Below are positions 44,468-54,650 of a DNA stretch of 64,000 nucleotides, one piece after another (the first letter of the stretch is position 1; each line of letters starts with the position of its first letter). The translations under genes were made by a program, and so were the position numbers. Below the pieces are notes generated by a model that was not told where the DNA came from, made no database searches, and saw nothing but the letters and a program-made list of their open reading frames with translations. The stretch comes from Ziziphus jujuba (taxonomy: Eukaryota; Streptophyta; Magnoliopsida; Rosales; Rhamnaceae). The stretch is from NCBI RefSeq assembly GCF_031755915.1, contig NC_083383.1:19953001-20017000 (forward strand), given 5' to 3'.

Positions 44468-45298
44468 CTAAAAGCACTTGTTTGGTGCATGTCCATACTT
44501 CTTGCAATGGGGGCATGGTGGATAACCCCCACGATTTTGTTGTCGTCTTCCTTGTTGTTGCCTTGCATTGTTGTTGTTGTTGAAACCTCCATAACCAATT
44601 CCTCCTTTATTCTTGTTGTTGTTCTTTTTATTCTTCTTTTTGCTTTGACTAGACATAAAAGTAATTTCCAAATACTCCTCCTTTCTTATGGCTCTTTTTT
44701 GTTCGGTTGCTTTGAAGGCATTGATAAGCTCACTCAAAGTAATCTCACTAACATTCCTTGATTCCTCAAGGGAAGAAAACTTAGCTTCAAACTTTTCAGG
44801 TAATCTCACCAATACCTTCTCTACAATCCTTTGGTCTGTCAATGGCTCTCCAAGGACTCTAATTTGGTTCGCAACCTTGAGTAGTCTATCGGTAAAGTCC
44901 TTAACCAACTCATTTTCTTTCATTTTAATTGTTTCAGATTCTCTTCTTAAGATTAAAATTTGCATTTGTCTTGTTCTAGTGTTTCTTTGAAATTCTTCTT
45001 GCAACTTTAACCAAACTTCTCTAGCACTTGTACAAGACATGATTTTAGTGAAGATGGAGTCACTCACCGAAGAATGAAAAGCTGTCAAGGCCTTGAATCC
45101 TTTAGCTATCTTGGTCTCATATGTAAGTCTTTGTGCTTGTGTGGCATTTGCTATCAACTCCTCAATTTCATAACCTTCTTCCATCACATCCCAAAGTCCA
45201 AAGGCTTGTAAGTCGGCTTTCATCTTTATGCTCCAAATGGAGTAGTCTTGGCCCTCAAATTTTGGTGGAGTGGGAGGTGCAAAACTTTGAGAAGCCAT
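44468..45298 (-). pseudogene. Copia-B gag (276-codon open part)
   Basis: The frame opens MASQSFAPPTPPKFEGQDYS, the same start as in Copia-A, and runs through the UBN2-like Gag core and an Asn/Gln-rich stretch. It includes the first knuckle (CPHCKKYGHAPNKC) and stops at a Trp codon changed to stop. It is nearly full length for Gag of this lineage and is the best preserved gag in the window. It lies about 190 bp from the primer-binding site, matching the leader of Copia-A. Confidence 0.88.
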
Positions 45299-45473
45299 GA
45301 TATAAAACCAGATTTTTTAAGAGAATGGCTCTTCGGTTGGATTTTTGGTGAGTTTTCTAGCTAGATTTTTGTACCACTTCAAACCAAAAATGAAAGAAAT
45401 GAAATGGGGGGTTCTTTCACGAGAAAATAGGCTAGAAAGAAAGCTTAAAAGGTCCTTCAATGGTTCAAACAAA

Positions 45474-45485
45474 GCTCTAATATCA
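45474..45485 (-). other. Copia-B primer-binding site, mutated
   Basis: gctctaatatca on the plus strand, two changes from the complement of tggtatcagagc. Confidence 0.75.
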
Positions 45486-46546
45486 TGTTGGAGTTTGGTG
45501 TGGTTTTGGGTTCACTTGGCCAAGAGTATTGTACACAAGGTGTTAGTCTTATGCACAACCCTTAATCCTGTTTTTGGTTTGATGTTTAGGTGATTTTTGT
45601 GTTTTTTTTTTTTTTTTTTTTTTTTTGTATGGTGATATTTAGGATTGTTAGCATTTTTGTTTTTAAAGGAAGAAGAAGAAGATGAAGAGAAGATGTTAGA
45701 GTAGGTCACATAAAACTAGACAGCACACTAATTCATTTTTGCTTTTCATTCATTTGTTGCATATATAGATACAAAACTTGTCTCATACATGTGAGGTGTG
45801 TGTGGGACCAAATGGAACTCTTTAAAATTCAAAATTTACACATTCCCCACTCAAAATTATGATACATAACCGTTCAACCACTAGCTTCATATGTGAGTGC
45901 ATAATTATGACAATAGTTGGTGAGATTTTGAATTTCAGAAAACTGTCTCCACCTAATCCTGTACTACTACTTTGACCAGATGGAAGGCTGGGATATCTTC
46001 ATCCAAATTGCTTAAATTTTTGTATGTGGTATGTTGAAATATCAAGGACAAAATCTGGAGAAGAACAAGTCTAAAAGAATTGGGTAAGGCTTCCAATTTA
46101 TCTCAAACCCATGGGCCATAACTGTTAGAAATCTCAGCAATTATGCCAACTTGAAACCTGCATATCTTGGGCTTCCCAAGGCCTTTTTGAATCATTCATT
46201 TTTCTATATTTTCATTTACATGTCTATTATAACATATCCAAAAATCATAACCTTGTTCTAAAAGCTCCAAGAATTCGAGCCCCAACAATGGACCTATACT
46301 GCTGGAAACGGTATTTCCAGCACATAGTCATTTTACAAAATAAAATCAATACCCAATAAAGAGACAATTCCTAAGCTAAATACAATAAAACTTAGGCATT
46401 CAAAAGACATTAAAAGAAACATAAAACATAGACATAAATATTGCATTAGGTCATTCAACAAAATATTTCTTTTAAAGAAAGAAAGAGGATGCAACCTTGG
46501 TGGATTTTGGTTTGCACAAGATGGCAAGATTACCACCTTTTCAACA
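45486..46546 (-). repeat. Copia-B 5' LTR
   Basis: 1,061 bp from tgttggagtttgg to accttttcaaca. It includes a T-run at about 45604-45626 and the palindrome at 46300-46322. Confidence 0.9.
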
Positions 46547-47529
46547 ATAACCATGCCAAGGTATCAAAGGCAATCACCTGAACTTAACTGACTATTTGGT
46601 CTTCATTTATGAATTGATTTCAGTTCCTGAGTTGACGATAAGCCCAGTTGAATCTTTTTCCAAACTGCTTGTGAAAAAATTATCCTCAAGTGAGTTTTCA
46701 TCATCTAATGCATGGGAAAAATGAATCATGTTCTTTCTTCACAAATAATAATCCTGATTGTTCTTATTTTGCTGGATTCACTTAGCATGCTGGAGACCTA
46801 TTATTGCTTAATATTAGTCCTGCCTATGTTTTTTCATGAAATGCATTGGTGAAAATGTTAAGATGAAACACAAAATTGGTCTAACAAATACTTTCTTGAA
46901 AATGAATCTATATGAGATGCTCATTGCATATATAAATTAAAGAATTAGGTTTGTCAGTTATAGGCATTTCTTGACTCATGGTTACAGGTTTCTTTCAAAA
47001 TTGTTGGAGCATCATTATCTGGAATGTTGATTGATCCAAAATCTTTAAGTTTATCCATTAATGGGGTGCACAAGTTGTTAAAGACATGAATGGTGGTTCT
47101 TTGATAATTTTCATATTCTTTTGTTGTGATCTTTTGATAATTTCCACGAATCTTCAACTTTAATTTCACACAAAGAAGTATCTTTCTTAATCTATAGGTC
47201 TAAAGTCAGACCACATCTGATTTCCAGTTTCCTGTTAATGAAGATATTACAAAACCTTTCCCTCACCCCCCAACCCTCCTCTCTAAAGTACTGCATTAAA
47301 CCTGCTTCTTTGCTTGCTCTATTATAACTATTTGTGCTACATGCAGGTAAGCATTTATCCAGCCGTTAAAGCAGCCGTGGAGTTCTCAACCCAGGTGCTT
47401 CCTACTCACCTCATATGTTCTTTTTAGTACCATCTATGTTAAGTTTGATGTACTTTTTGTCTGTTAACTTGATAGAGTGTAACCATTCTAGAGTAGTCGA
47501 AAGTTTGATAGATAAAATGCATTCAATTT

Positions 47530-47766
47530 CCTATTATTATATGAAATTATGATTAAAAAATTAATTAAAATTTCCATTATATACTTGCAAATTGTAAGTC
47601 CATTCAATATATTCCTGTGAGTTAAAGAGATTAGTTCTGGAGGTTATTCCTATTATTTTATGAAATTATAATTAAAAAATTAATGAAAATTTCCATTATA
47701 TACTTGCAAAGTGTAAGTCCATTCAATACATTCCTGTCTGTTAAATAGGTTAAGTCTGGAGGTTAT
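47530..47766. repeat. Tandem duplication, period 119 bp
   Basis: Two copies starting cctattatt (47530 and 47649), including tataca/ttgcaaa.tgtaagtcc and ctggaggttat blocks. Confidence 0.88.
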
Positions 47767-48761
47767 ACATTGTGGAACACATTGGGTACGTGTTTATCTG
47801 CAGCTGTGGCCAAAGTGTAGTTAAAGAATTGTGGTTGCTGTAGGCGAGAAAATAGGGTGAGGAGATAGTGTTTCTGTAACTCTTAATTGAATGGTATATT
47901 TTCTTAATTATAAATAACATTAGTTAATTTTTGTTTACAATATTTTTATTTTAATATTATATTTTTTGCTTTGCTTGAAAATAACAATGAAATGCTGTTT
48001 TGAAATTTGCATGGCACTATTCTGGTTCAGCTACTACCTTATCTTCCATATGCATCCACCTTCCAAATTAAGCTATGCTATATCATCCACAACAACAGGG
48101 AAATATATATAACCTATCCACATTACTCGAGATTATATCAGCAAGATGAATTATTGCATATATCCTTTAGTTAATTTAGCTATAATGAATTTGCAATTCA
48201 ATTTTATGTTGGTGGCATCTCAAATCCCACCCTATGGGGCATATGGTGGGACGGGAGATGCCCACCGTAAGATAGGACATGCACAGCAGAATTGATAGTT
48301 TGGTGTATAGCAGATTGGTAGTTTGATTTAGAGTTTGATCCAATAATGCTTGTCAGATGGACTTCAATACCATACTATCAACCTGGTAGTATCGAATTAA
48401 CGTTACATTCCGAAGTTAAAGTTAAGGAAAGGTAGTTTTTTATATACGTTGGAGTGGAGCAGTGTATATAAATTTGAATAGATAAATTAGCCCAGATTCA
48501 TGCGTGTATATGCAGCATTATACAAATTTCGCAAGAAAGGATAACAAAAGTACTATATATGGCAACCATCAATCAATTATCCTCTGTAACAAGCTGATGA
48601 ACACCCTCTCCTTCAATCCATCCTTTGATGAATCGTATCATGATGCAATTCATCCTTTGATGAATCGGATCATGATGATGATCATTTTCATTATCATTAT
48701 CACCATCACTGTCAATTTTTTTAACCAAATCCTTTCGTTTAGTAACTGTTCTGAAACAGTT

Positions 48762-48790
48762 TCTTCTTCTTCTTCTTCTTCTTCTTCTTG
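48762..48790. repeat. CTT microsatellite
   Basis: Nine or so uninterrupted ctt/ttc units. Confidence 0.85.
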
Positions 48791-48984
48791 TTCCCCGTTA
48801 CCACAATAAAACATCAAAAGCTAGCGCCCAAACTGGCATACTTAATCAGCATTCACACAAAACCCAAAAACAAAAAAATAAAAATAAAAAAAATAAAAAA
48901 TTGCTACCAACAAAAAAAAAAAAGGTCACTCCCTGGCTTCCTTTGGATACGAAATCTTTCAATTCTTTCTCTCTCTGGTCCCTC

Positions 48985-50238
48985 TCAACCCCACCACTGG
49001 TGCACCGCAACACCTTCATCTCTAAGCTGTCCATAGAGTGCCAAACATTCCCAGTAAGCCCTCCTGCTACTGTTTGCTTTCCCCTGAGGTTTGCATTCCA
49101 GGAAAAGCTCATCCACCAACCTTATCGTCTCGCTCTTTACCATCTCCTCCACAACTTCTGCATCCGACTTCATCACCACGTACTCTTCTTCCTTTACGTT
49201 CCTTTGCAACCACTCCGACATCCCGATTTGCGCTGCTTCCTTCCCCGAAGATTCCTCCGTCACCGACTCGATCTTGTATATCTCAAAGTCCTTATTCCTT
49301 GTTGGATAATTCTTCGCAAACCATCCCGAGTCACTGCCGCCATCATTTTCCGGCAAACCCACGTCAATGAACACCCGGCGAGGGTAGCTTTCCAATGAAT
49401 CGCCCATCAAATCCGGGAGGTACCTTGTTTTCTTCAAATATCTCCTGGACTTTCCCGATGCGGCTCGAGGTGGTTCCAGCAGAACATCTTCTAGTTTGTT
49501 GAGTGCTGCCTTCTTAGCCTCCTTAGCATACTCGCAGAGTCGCCTCTGCGTTGCTGAACCATTCTCCGCGTGGCTGGTTTTCCTCATGGCCATGACAGTG
49601 GAGTCGAATCGTCTGAAGTAGACGATTTTGTAATTGGAGGGTTTTTGGAACCAGGTTGAAGGGTTTTTGCTGAGATGAAGCGCTACAATGCCGCCAACTT
49701 TAAGCGTTCGATCTATGAATTCTGAGTTTCCTGCGAACATGGAAACAAAGACGAAGTCGAAGGTATCGTTTGGGATGGAGTTCTGTCTGTTGGAATCCTG
49801 AGAAGATATAATCTTAATCTTATTGTCGTTTATGATATTTAAGCTGAAAATGGTTTGGTCGATTCTACTGCTCATAAACGCAGCATTTTTTCCAGCTTTG
49901 AATATTCCTTCGTTTTTCAAATCACGGAAGAACAAAGACAAAATTTCCATGTTAATGGCGTCGACGACATTAGTACCGACTTGAGCGCTCTCACTCTCGG
50001 CCGCTGCGGAGACAAGACCAGGAGGAATATTTGACGGTAAAATCCAGTGGAAAGTAACAATAAACAATGCTAGAAACATAGAACGAGCAAGAAGCTTCGA
50101 AACTCTAGAATTCGGAAGCCTCACAATCAAATACCGAGCTTCTGGATACAAATAAAGATCAAGATCATCACCACCGTTCAAGTGCTTGAATTTTTTGTTG
50201 GGTTTGGTTTGAAAACTCTGAACAACTTGGACGGCCAT
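48985..50238 (-). CDS. Plant methyltransferase-like, single-pass membrane protein (DUF7870 type)
   Basis: A single open frame of 417 codons without introns. It has a basic cytosolic-looking N-terminus, one hydrophobic segment at about 51-69 (RSMFLALFIVTFHWILPS), and then a soluble part. The region 155-190 (DTFDFVFVSMFAG, then TLKVGGIVALHL) resembles the second half of a Rossmann-type SAM methyltransferase fold. The region 287-306 (RRVFIDVGLPENDGGSDSGW) and the C-terminus (AYWECLALYGQLRDEGVAVH) are typical of a plant family annotated as methyltransferase-like or DUF7870. The classic glycine-rich SAM loop is not clear, so catalytic activity is unproven. The start is chosen for its plant-like context (acaATGGCC) and because it includes the whole conserved N-terminus. 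Location is likely Golgi or another endomembrane, by inference. Base composition is richer in GC than its surroundings. Function is unknown to me. Confidence 0.9.
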   Translation of the reverse strand: MAVQVVQSFQTKPNKKFKHLNGGDDLDLYLYPEARYLIVRLPNSRVSKLLARSMFLALFIVTFHWILPSNIPPGLVSAAAESESAQVGTNVVDAINMEILSLFFRDLKNEGIFKAGKNAAFMSSRIDQTIFSLNIINDNKIKIISSQDSNRQNSIPNDTFDFVFVSMFAGNSEFIDRTLKVGGIVALHLSKNPSTWFQKPSNYKIVYFRRFDSTVMAMRKTSHAENGSATQRRLCEYAKEAKKAALNKLEDVLLEPPRAASGKSRRYLKKTRYLPDLMGDSLESYPRRVFIDVGLPENDGGSDSGWFAKNYPTRNKDFEIYKIESVTEESSGKEAAQIGMSEWLQRNVKEEEYVVMKSDAEVVEEMVKSETIRLVDELFLECKPQGKANSSRRAYWECLALYGQLRDEGVAVHQWWG

Positions 50239-50296
50239 TGTACATAAGGTGATCGGGGCGATGAAGAAGATTGAAAGAGAGGGATAAGAAATTGGA

Positions 50297-50304
50297 CTTT
50301 ATAG
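50297..50304 (-). promoter_or_regulatory. Possible TATA box of the 417-codon gene
   Basis: ctataaag on the minus strand, 59 bp before the start codon, would give a 5' leader of about 30 bases. Confidence 0.4.
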
Positions 50305-50731
50305 TCAGAGAGAAGAGAGGGAAGGAGGAGATAATAAGGGAAAAGAAGCCTAGCGAGTGCAAAACCTTGCGGCGGTGTGATTCCCACCCACGAGGGCAAC
50401 ACGAGTGGTTTGCGTTCTAGACCACAATAACATCAAATGTCTCATTCTCTGAACCTCCATATCTTAAATAACACAGATCGGTGGTGTGTTTTGGTTCGCC
50501 AACTTTATGTTGATGTTAGCGAATCATGGCTTGGAATAAAGGAACTAAATTCATTACCAAACCGATCAACGGTGTATGGAGAGAAGCAGAGAAAGGGGGA
50601 CTAGTTTTGATTGTTATTTATTTTGTATGTGTTGGGTTTTGATATTCGGCAAAAATTGCAGATTGAGAAGTGAAGAATATATGGGAGAGATAGAGAAAGA
50701 GAGAGATGAAAAATTTTAAAATGAATAAATT

Positions 50732-50757
50732 TGTTTTTTTTTTTTTTTTTTTTTTTT
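50732..50757. repeat. Poly(T) tract
   Basis: About 26 consecutive T. Confidence 0.85.
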
Positions 50758-51221
50758 GGGAAAACGTACGGTCGGCGGGACGAGAAATGAGTACGGCCAG
50801 CCATATGTGCATGTGTTTGCTAATCTGTTTTTATATTGGCGCGTATATTAATTTCATGGATTGCAATTGCCCCTATGAAAGCGCTGGAGAGTGTTTGTTG
50901 CAAGCTTTTCCACATTCGCGACTTCGGGGGTGGCATTCCCTTGTCAAAGATATAGATTAGAGTTGATAGATACGTAAAAAGCATCTCCTATCGGAATTTT
51001 GACTGCTAAAAAATAGTTGTCATGTAATAAAAATAGAGATATTTTAAAAAATATTTTCAATGTAATTGTCAATCTGATGTGGCATGGAAACAAAAAATGA
51101 CATTATCAAGCTGGAAGTCTACTTTGAGAAAAGTCACCAAAAAATTATAGAACATAAAAAGTTATCAAGAAAAAACTAGAAATGTGGACTGTGAATAAAT
51201 AACATGTAACATCAATAATAC

Positions 51222-51224
51222 CTC

Positions 51225-51247
<23 letters not shown>
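51222..51247. repeat. TA microsatellite
   Basis: About 13 TA units. Confidence 0.85.
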
Positions 51248-51255
<8 letters not shown>

Positions 51256-52549
51256 TAAATAAAATTGTTAATATGTAGAATGAATATCATCGGCATAGAT
51301 ATTATTACAATAAGCTTTTACATACAAAAATATTTGTGAATTTTTCATAAAAGCAAAATTTTTCTGTTTATAAAAAATTAACCAAATGAATTTAGAATGT
51401 CCCTTGTGTGCGGTCATGCCACTTTCAATAAGATTAGAGAAATAGAGAAAATAATAATAAAATATGTGTTGGGTCAAGTAAATTTGATAAATAGGGAAAC
51501 TGTATTAAAATGGTAAAAAAACAACTTAAATGTTTTTTATATGATTGGACGAATAGGGCTTAACAAGCTGAATTTTACCTTACATTAGAAATTTGGATCA
51601 CCGATAAAATAAGGAAAAAATTGAAGCAAATAAAGACTTGATAAAAAAATAAAATTATGATTTGTAAGTGCATAAAATAAATCGTTTCAAATAATAAATA
51701 AAAAAATTAGTATTATTGTATCCAAAAGATTATAAAATATTAAATTTTAATGAAGCCTAATAATAATATGGACTCACAAATTAGAAGCAATTAAAATTAA
51801 GTTAAACTAAAATTTAAATTAACTTGGCGATTAAGTTAAATTCAAATAAATTTCAAACTTAGGAAAAATTCAATGATAATGAAACCTAGAGCATAAAATC
51901 CATCACTAGCTATTTTAATTTATTATATATATAAATTAATTTATTTTAATTGCAATTTTTTTAACCAAACTTAATAATCTAATTCAGGGATAACTTCATA
52001 AATTTACCTCCTAGTTTAAAATTTTTTTCTCATTGACCGTTCTATTTTAATGTTTTTTTACAGAAACTTACCTTCCAATTTAGATTTCTTTACAAAACTT
52101 TTTTTTTTAACATAGATTAAGTATTTATATTTAAAATTAAAAAGTTAGAAGACCATAGTATCCAAAACACACGATGAAATTCAAAACCCTAAAAACGATA
52201 AGAGTGAATACCTTTTGCTAAAAGCTTCCTCGCTTAATTAGATGTTAGAATAGTGTGAAAAGTTACAACAAACAAGCCTTTATCTTCCTTGTGATTCATG
52301 TGCTCCAAGCGGCGTCTTCTTTTAATCTTGAAGCTTATTGTTGTAGGTTTCTTTATAATTATCATCTATATAATATATAAAAGAAGAAGAGTAAATGCTA
52401 CATGTCAACATATTATCATTCTAATGTACCTCCAAAATTATCTTCTTTATTTTAATTATATTTATTTTATAATTATGATTTTATCTTTTATAGTTGTACC
52501 CAAATATATATATATATAATTAATTTTTGTTTTGAAATAATAAACATAA

Positions 52550-54650
52550 GAATACTTAAGTTCCCTCCAAATACATAAAAACAAATTCATTAATTATAAT
52601 TAGGTTGTCAAACAACCATAATAAGATTCTATCATATAAAAAATGTATATATTTGGATTTTATTTATTTTTGATAAAATTGACTGTGAAATTAATAGAAT
52701 AAATATTTGATTATGAATATTTCATAGTCAAAATCGATTGATATTGTATATATTTGATTTTATTTAGTTTTAGTAAAATTGATTGTGAAAATAATGGAAT
52801 AAATATTTGATTGTTAATCTTTCATATAGAAAATTGATTGAATTTGTATATATTTGATTTTCTTTAGTTTTTCGTAAAATTGATTGTGAAAATAATGCAA
52901 TGCATAGTTGATTATGGATATTACATATGAAAAATCGATTGATATTGTACATATTTGATTTTATTTAGTTTTGGTAAAATTGATTGTGAGAATTATGGAG
53001 TGAATATTCTATTATGGACATTTAATATAGAAAATCAATTGGCATTGTATATTACAATAATATATATATATAATATATATAGAATATTTTATATGACAAT
53101 CACTATGATAAGATTATTTGTAGTTATTTGCGTAAGCATTATATGGAAAGTAATAAAGATATACATAATTTTGCTATTAAAAAAATTACATAAATAATGT
53201 TTTATTTTATTAATAAAAAAAAAGATAATCTGTATAAAAATTTTGGCATGTTCATCACATGAATACTTAAGTTTCCCTCCAAAAACATTAAAAAAAAATC
53301 ATTCATTATTATTAGGTTGTCAAACAACCATAACGAGGTTATATGATATAAAAAATGTATATATTTGATTTTATTTATTTTTGGTAAAATTGACTGTGAC
53401 ATTAATGGAATGAATATTTGATTACGAATATTTAATATAAAAAATTGATTGACATTGTATATATTTGATTTTATTTAGTTTTCGTAAAATTGATTGTGAA
53501 AATAATGGAATGAATATTTGATTATGAATATTTCATATAGAAAATCGATTGATATTATATATATTTTATTTAGTTTTCGTAAAATTGACTGTGAAAATAA
53601 TGCAATGAATATTTTATTATGGATATTTCATATGAAAAATCAATTGATATTATATATATTTGATTTATTTAGTTTTAGTAAAATTGATTGTGAAAATTAT
53701 GGAGTGAATATTTTATTATGGATATTTAATATAGAAAATCAATTGGCATTGTATATTACAGGAATATATATGTATATATATATATATAATATTTTATATA
53801 ACAATTACTATAATAAGAATATTTGTAGTTATTTAGGTAAGCATTATGTGGAAACTAATAAAGATATATATAATTTTTCTGTTAAAAAAATTACATAAAT
53901 AATGTTTTATTTTATTAATAGAAAAAAAAGAAGATAATATGTATAAAATTTTTGACATGTGTCATCATATGAATACTTAAGTTTTCCTCCAAAAATATAA
54001 AAAAAAAAAAAAACAACATTAATTATTATTAGGTTTTCAAACAATCATAATGAGATTCTGTCATGTCAAAAATGCATATATTTGATTTTATTTATTTTTT
54101 ATAAAATTAACTGTGAAATTAATGGAATGAATATTTAATATAAAAAACTGATTGATATTGTATATATTTGATTTTATTTAGTTTTGGTAAAATTAATTAT
54201 GAAAATAATGGAATGAATATTTGAGTGTGGATATTTCATATAAAATATTAATTGATATTGTATATATTTGATTTTATTTAGCTTTCATAAAATTGATTGT
54301 GAAAATAATACAATAAATATTTGATTATAAATATTTCATATGAGAAATCGATTGATTTTGTATATATTTGAGTTTATTTAGTTTTGGTAACATTGATTGT
54401 GAAAATTATAGAGTGAATATTTCATTGTGGATATTTAATATAGAAGATCAATTGATATTGTATATTATAATAATATAAATATATATTATATATATATATA
54501 TAATATTTTATATAACAATCACTATGATAAGATTATTTGTAATTATTTGGGTAAGCATTATATGGAAAATAATAAAAATATACATAATTTTGCTATTAAA
54601 AAAAATTACATAAATAATGTTATATTTTATTAATAGAAAAAATTTGGTAT
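52550..54650. repeat. Higher-order tandem repeat: three units of about 710 bp
   Basis: Units begin at 52550, 53261 and 53971 with gaatacttaag. Each has the same build: a header with ttaggttgtcaaacaaccat, four subrepeats of about 100 bp (each with tttgattttatttagtttt.gtaaaattgattgtgaa and a gaatatt... block), then a tail with (ta)n, acaatcactatgataag and ttacataaataatgtt. Open frames at 52955-53197 and 53518-53898 are only translations of the repeat. Confidence 0.92.

Larger units (their letters stand above)
41353..46546 (-). mobile_element. Copia-B: rearranged Copia with inverted LTRs
   Basis: A minus-strand Copia of the Copia-A lineage has its 5' LTR at 45486-46546, primer site, gag, protease, integrase and the first part of RT. 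RT is cut at 42373 and is joined directly to an LTR of the same family that points the other way (41353-42372). The missing parts are the rest of RT, RNase H and a normally oriented 3' LTR. No clear TSD joins the two outer ends. The frames carry several stops. Confidence 0.88.
46547..48984. other. Non-coding region upstream of Copia-B and downstream of the host gene
   Basis: It contains a tandem duplication (47530-47766), a short repeat near 48618-48675, a CTT microsatellite near 48762-48790, and A-rich sequence at 48870-48925. A 48-bp stretch at 47346-47393, flanked by cag and gtgc, could be a small exon (VSIYPAVKAAVEFSTQ), but its phase does not match the candidate exons at 39366-39955. Otherwise nothing recognised. 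Confidence 0.4.
50239..52549. other. Intergenic region upstream of the gene
   Basis: The first 500 bp are probably promoter. A T-run of about 26 bases is at 50732-50757 and a TA microsatellite at 51222-51247. From 51000 the sequence is strongly AT-rich with no coding signal. Short open frames here have AT-driven composition. Confidence 0.5.

Noticed and set aside
47346..47393. 48-bp exon VSIYPAVKAAVEFSTQ
   Set aside because: The splice sites are plausible, but the phase does not fit the exons at 39366-39955 and no other exon is near. Kept only as a note.
48901..49398. 165-codon plus-strand frame
   Set aside because: It is antisense to the methyltransferase-like gene and has no recognisable domain. 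The minus-strand frame is longer and conserved in form.
52955..53898. Open frames of 80 and 126 codons with similar proteins
   Set aside because: They lie in the higher-order tandem repeat and are translations of the same AT-rich subrepeats.
52550..54650. CRISPR-like array
   Set aside because: The repeats are long, contiguous and in plant DNA, without spacers or cas genes.
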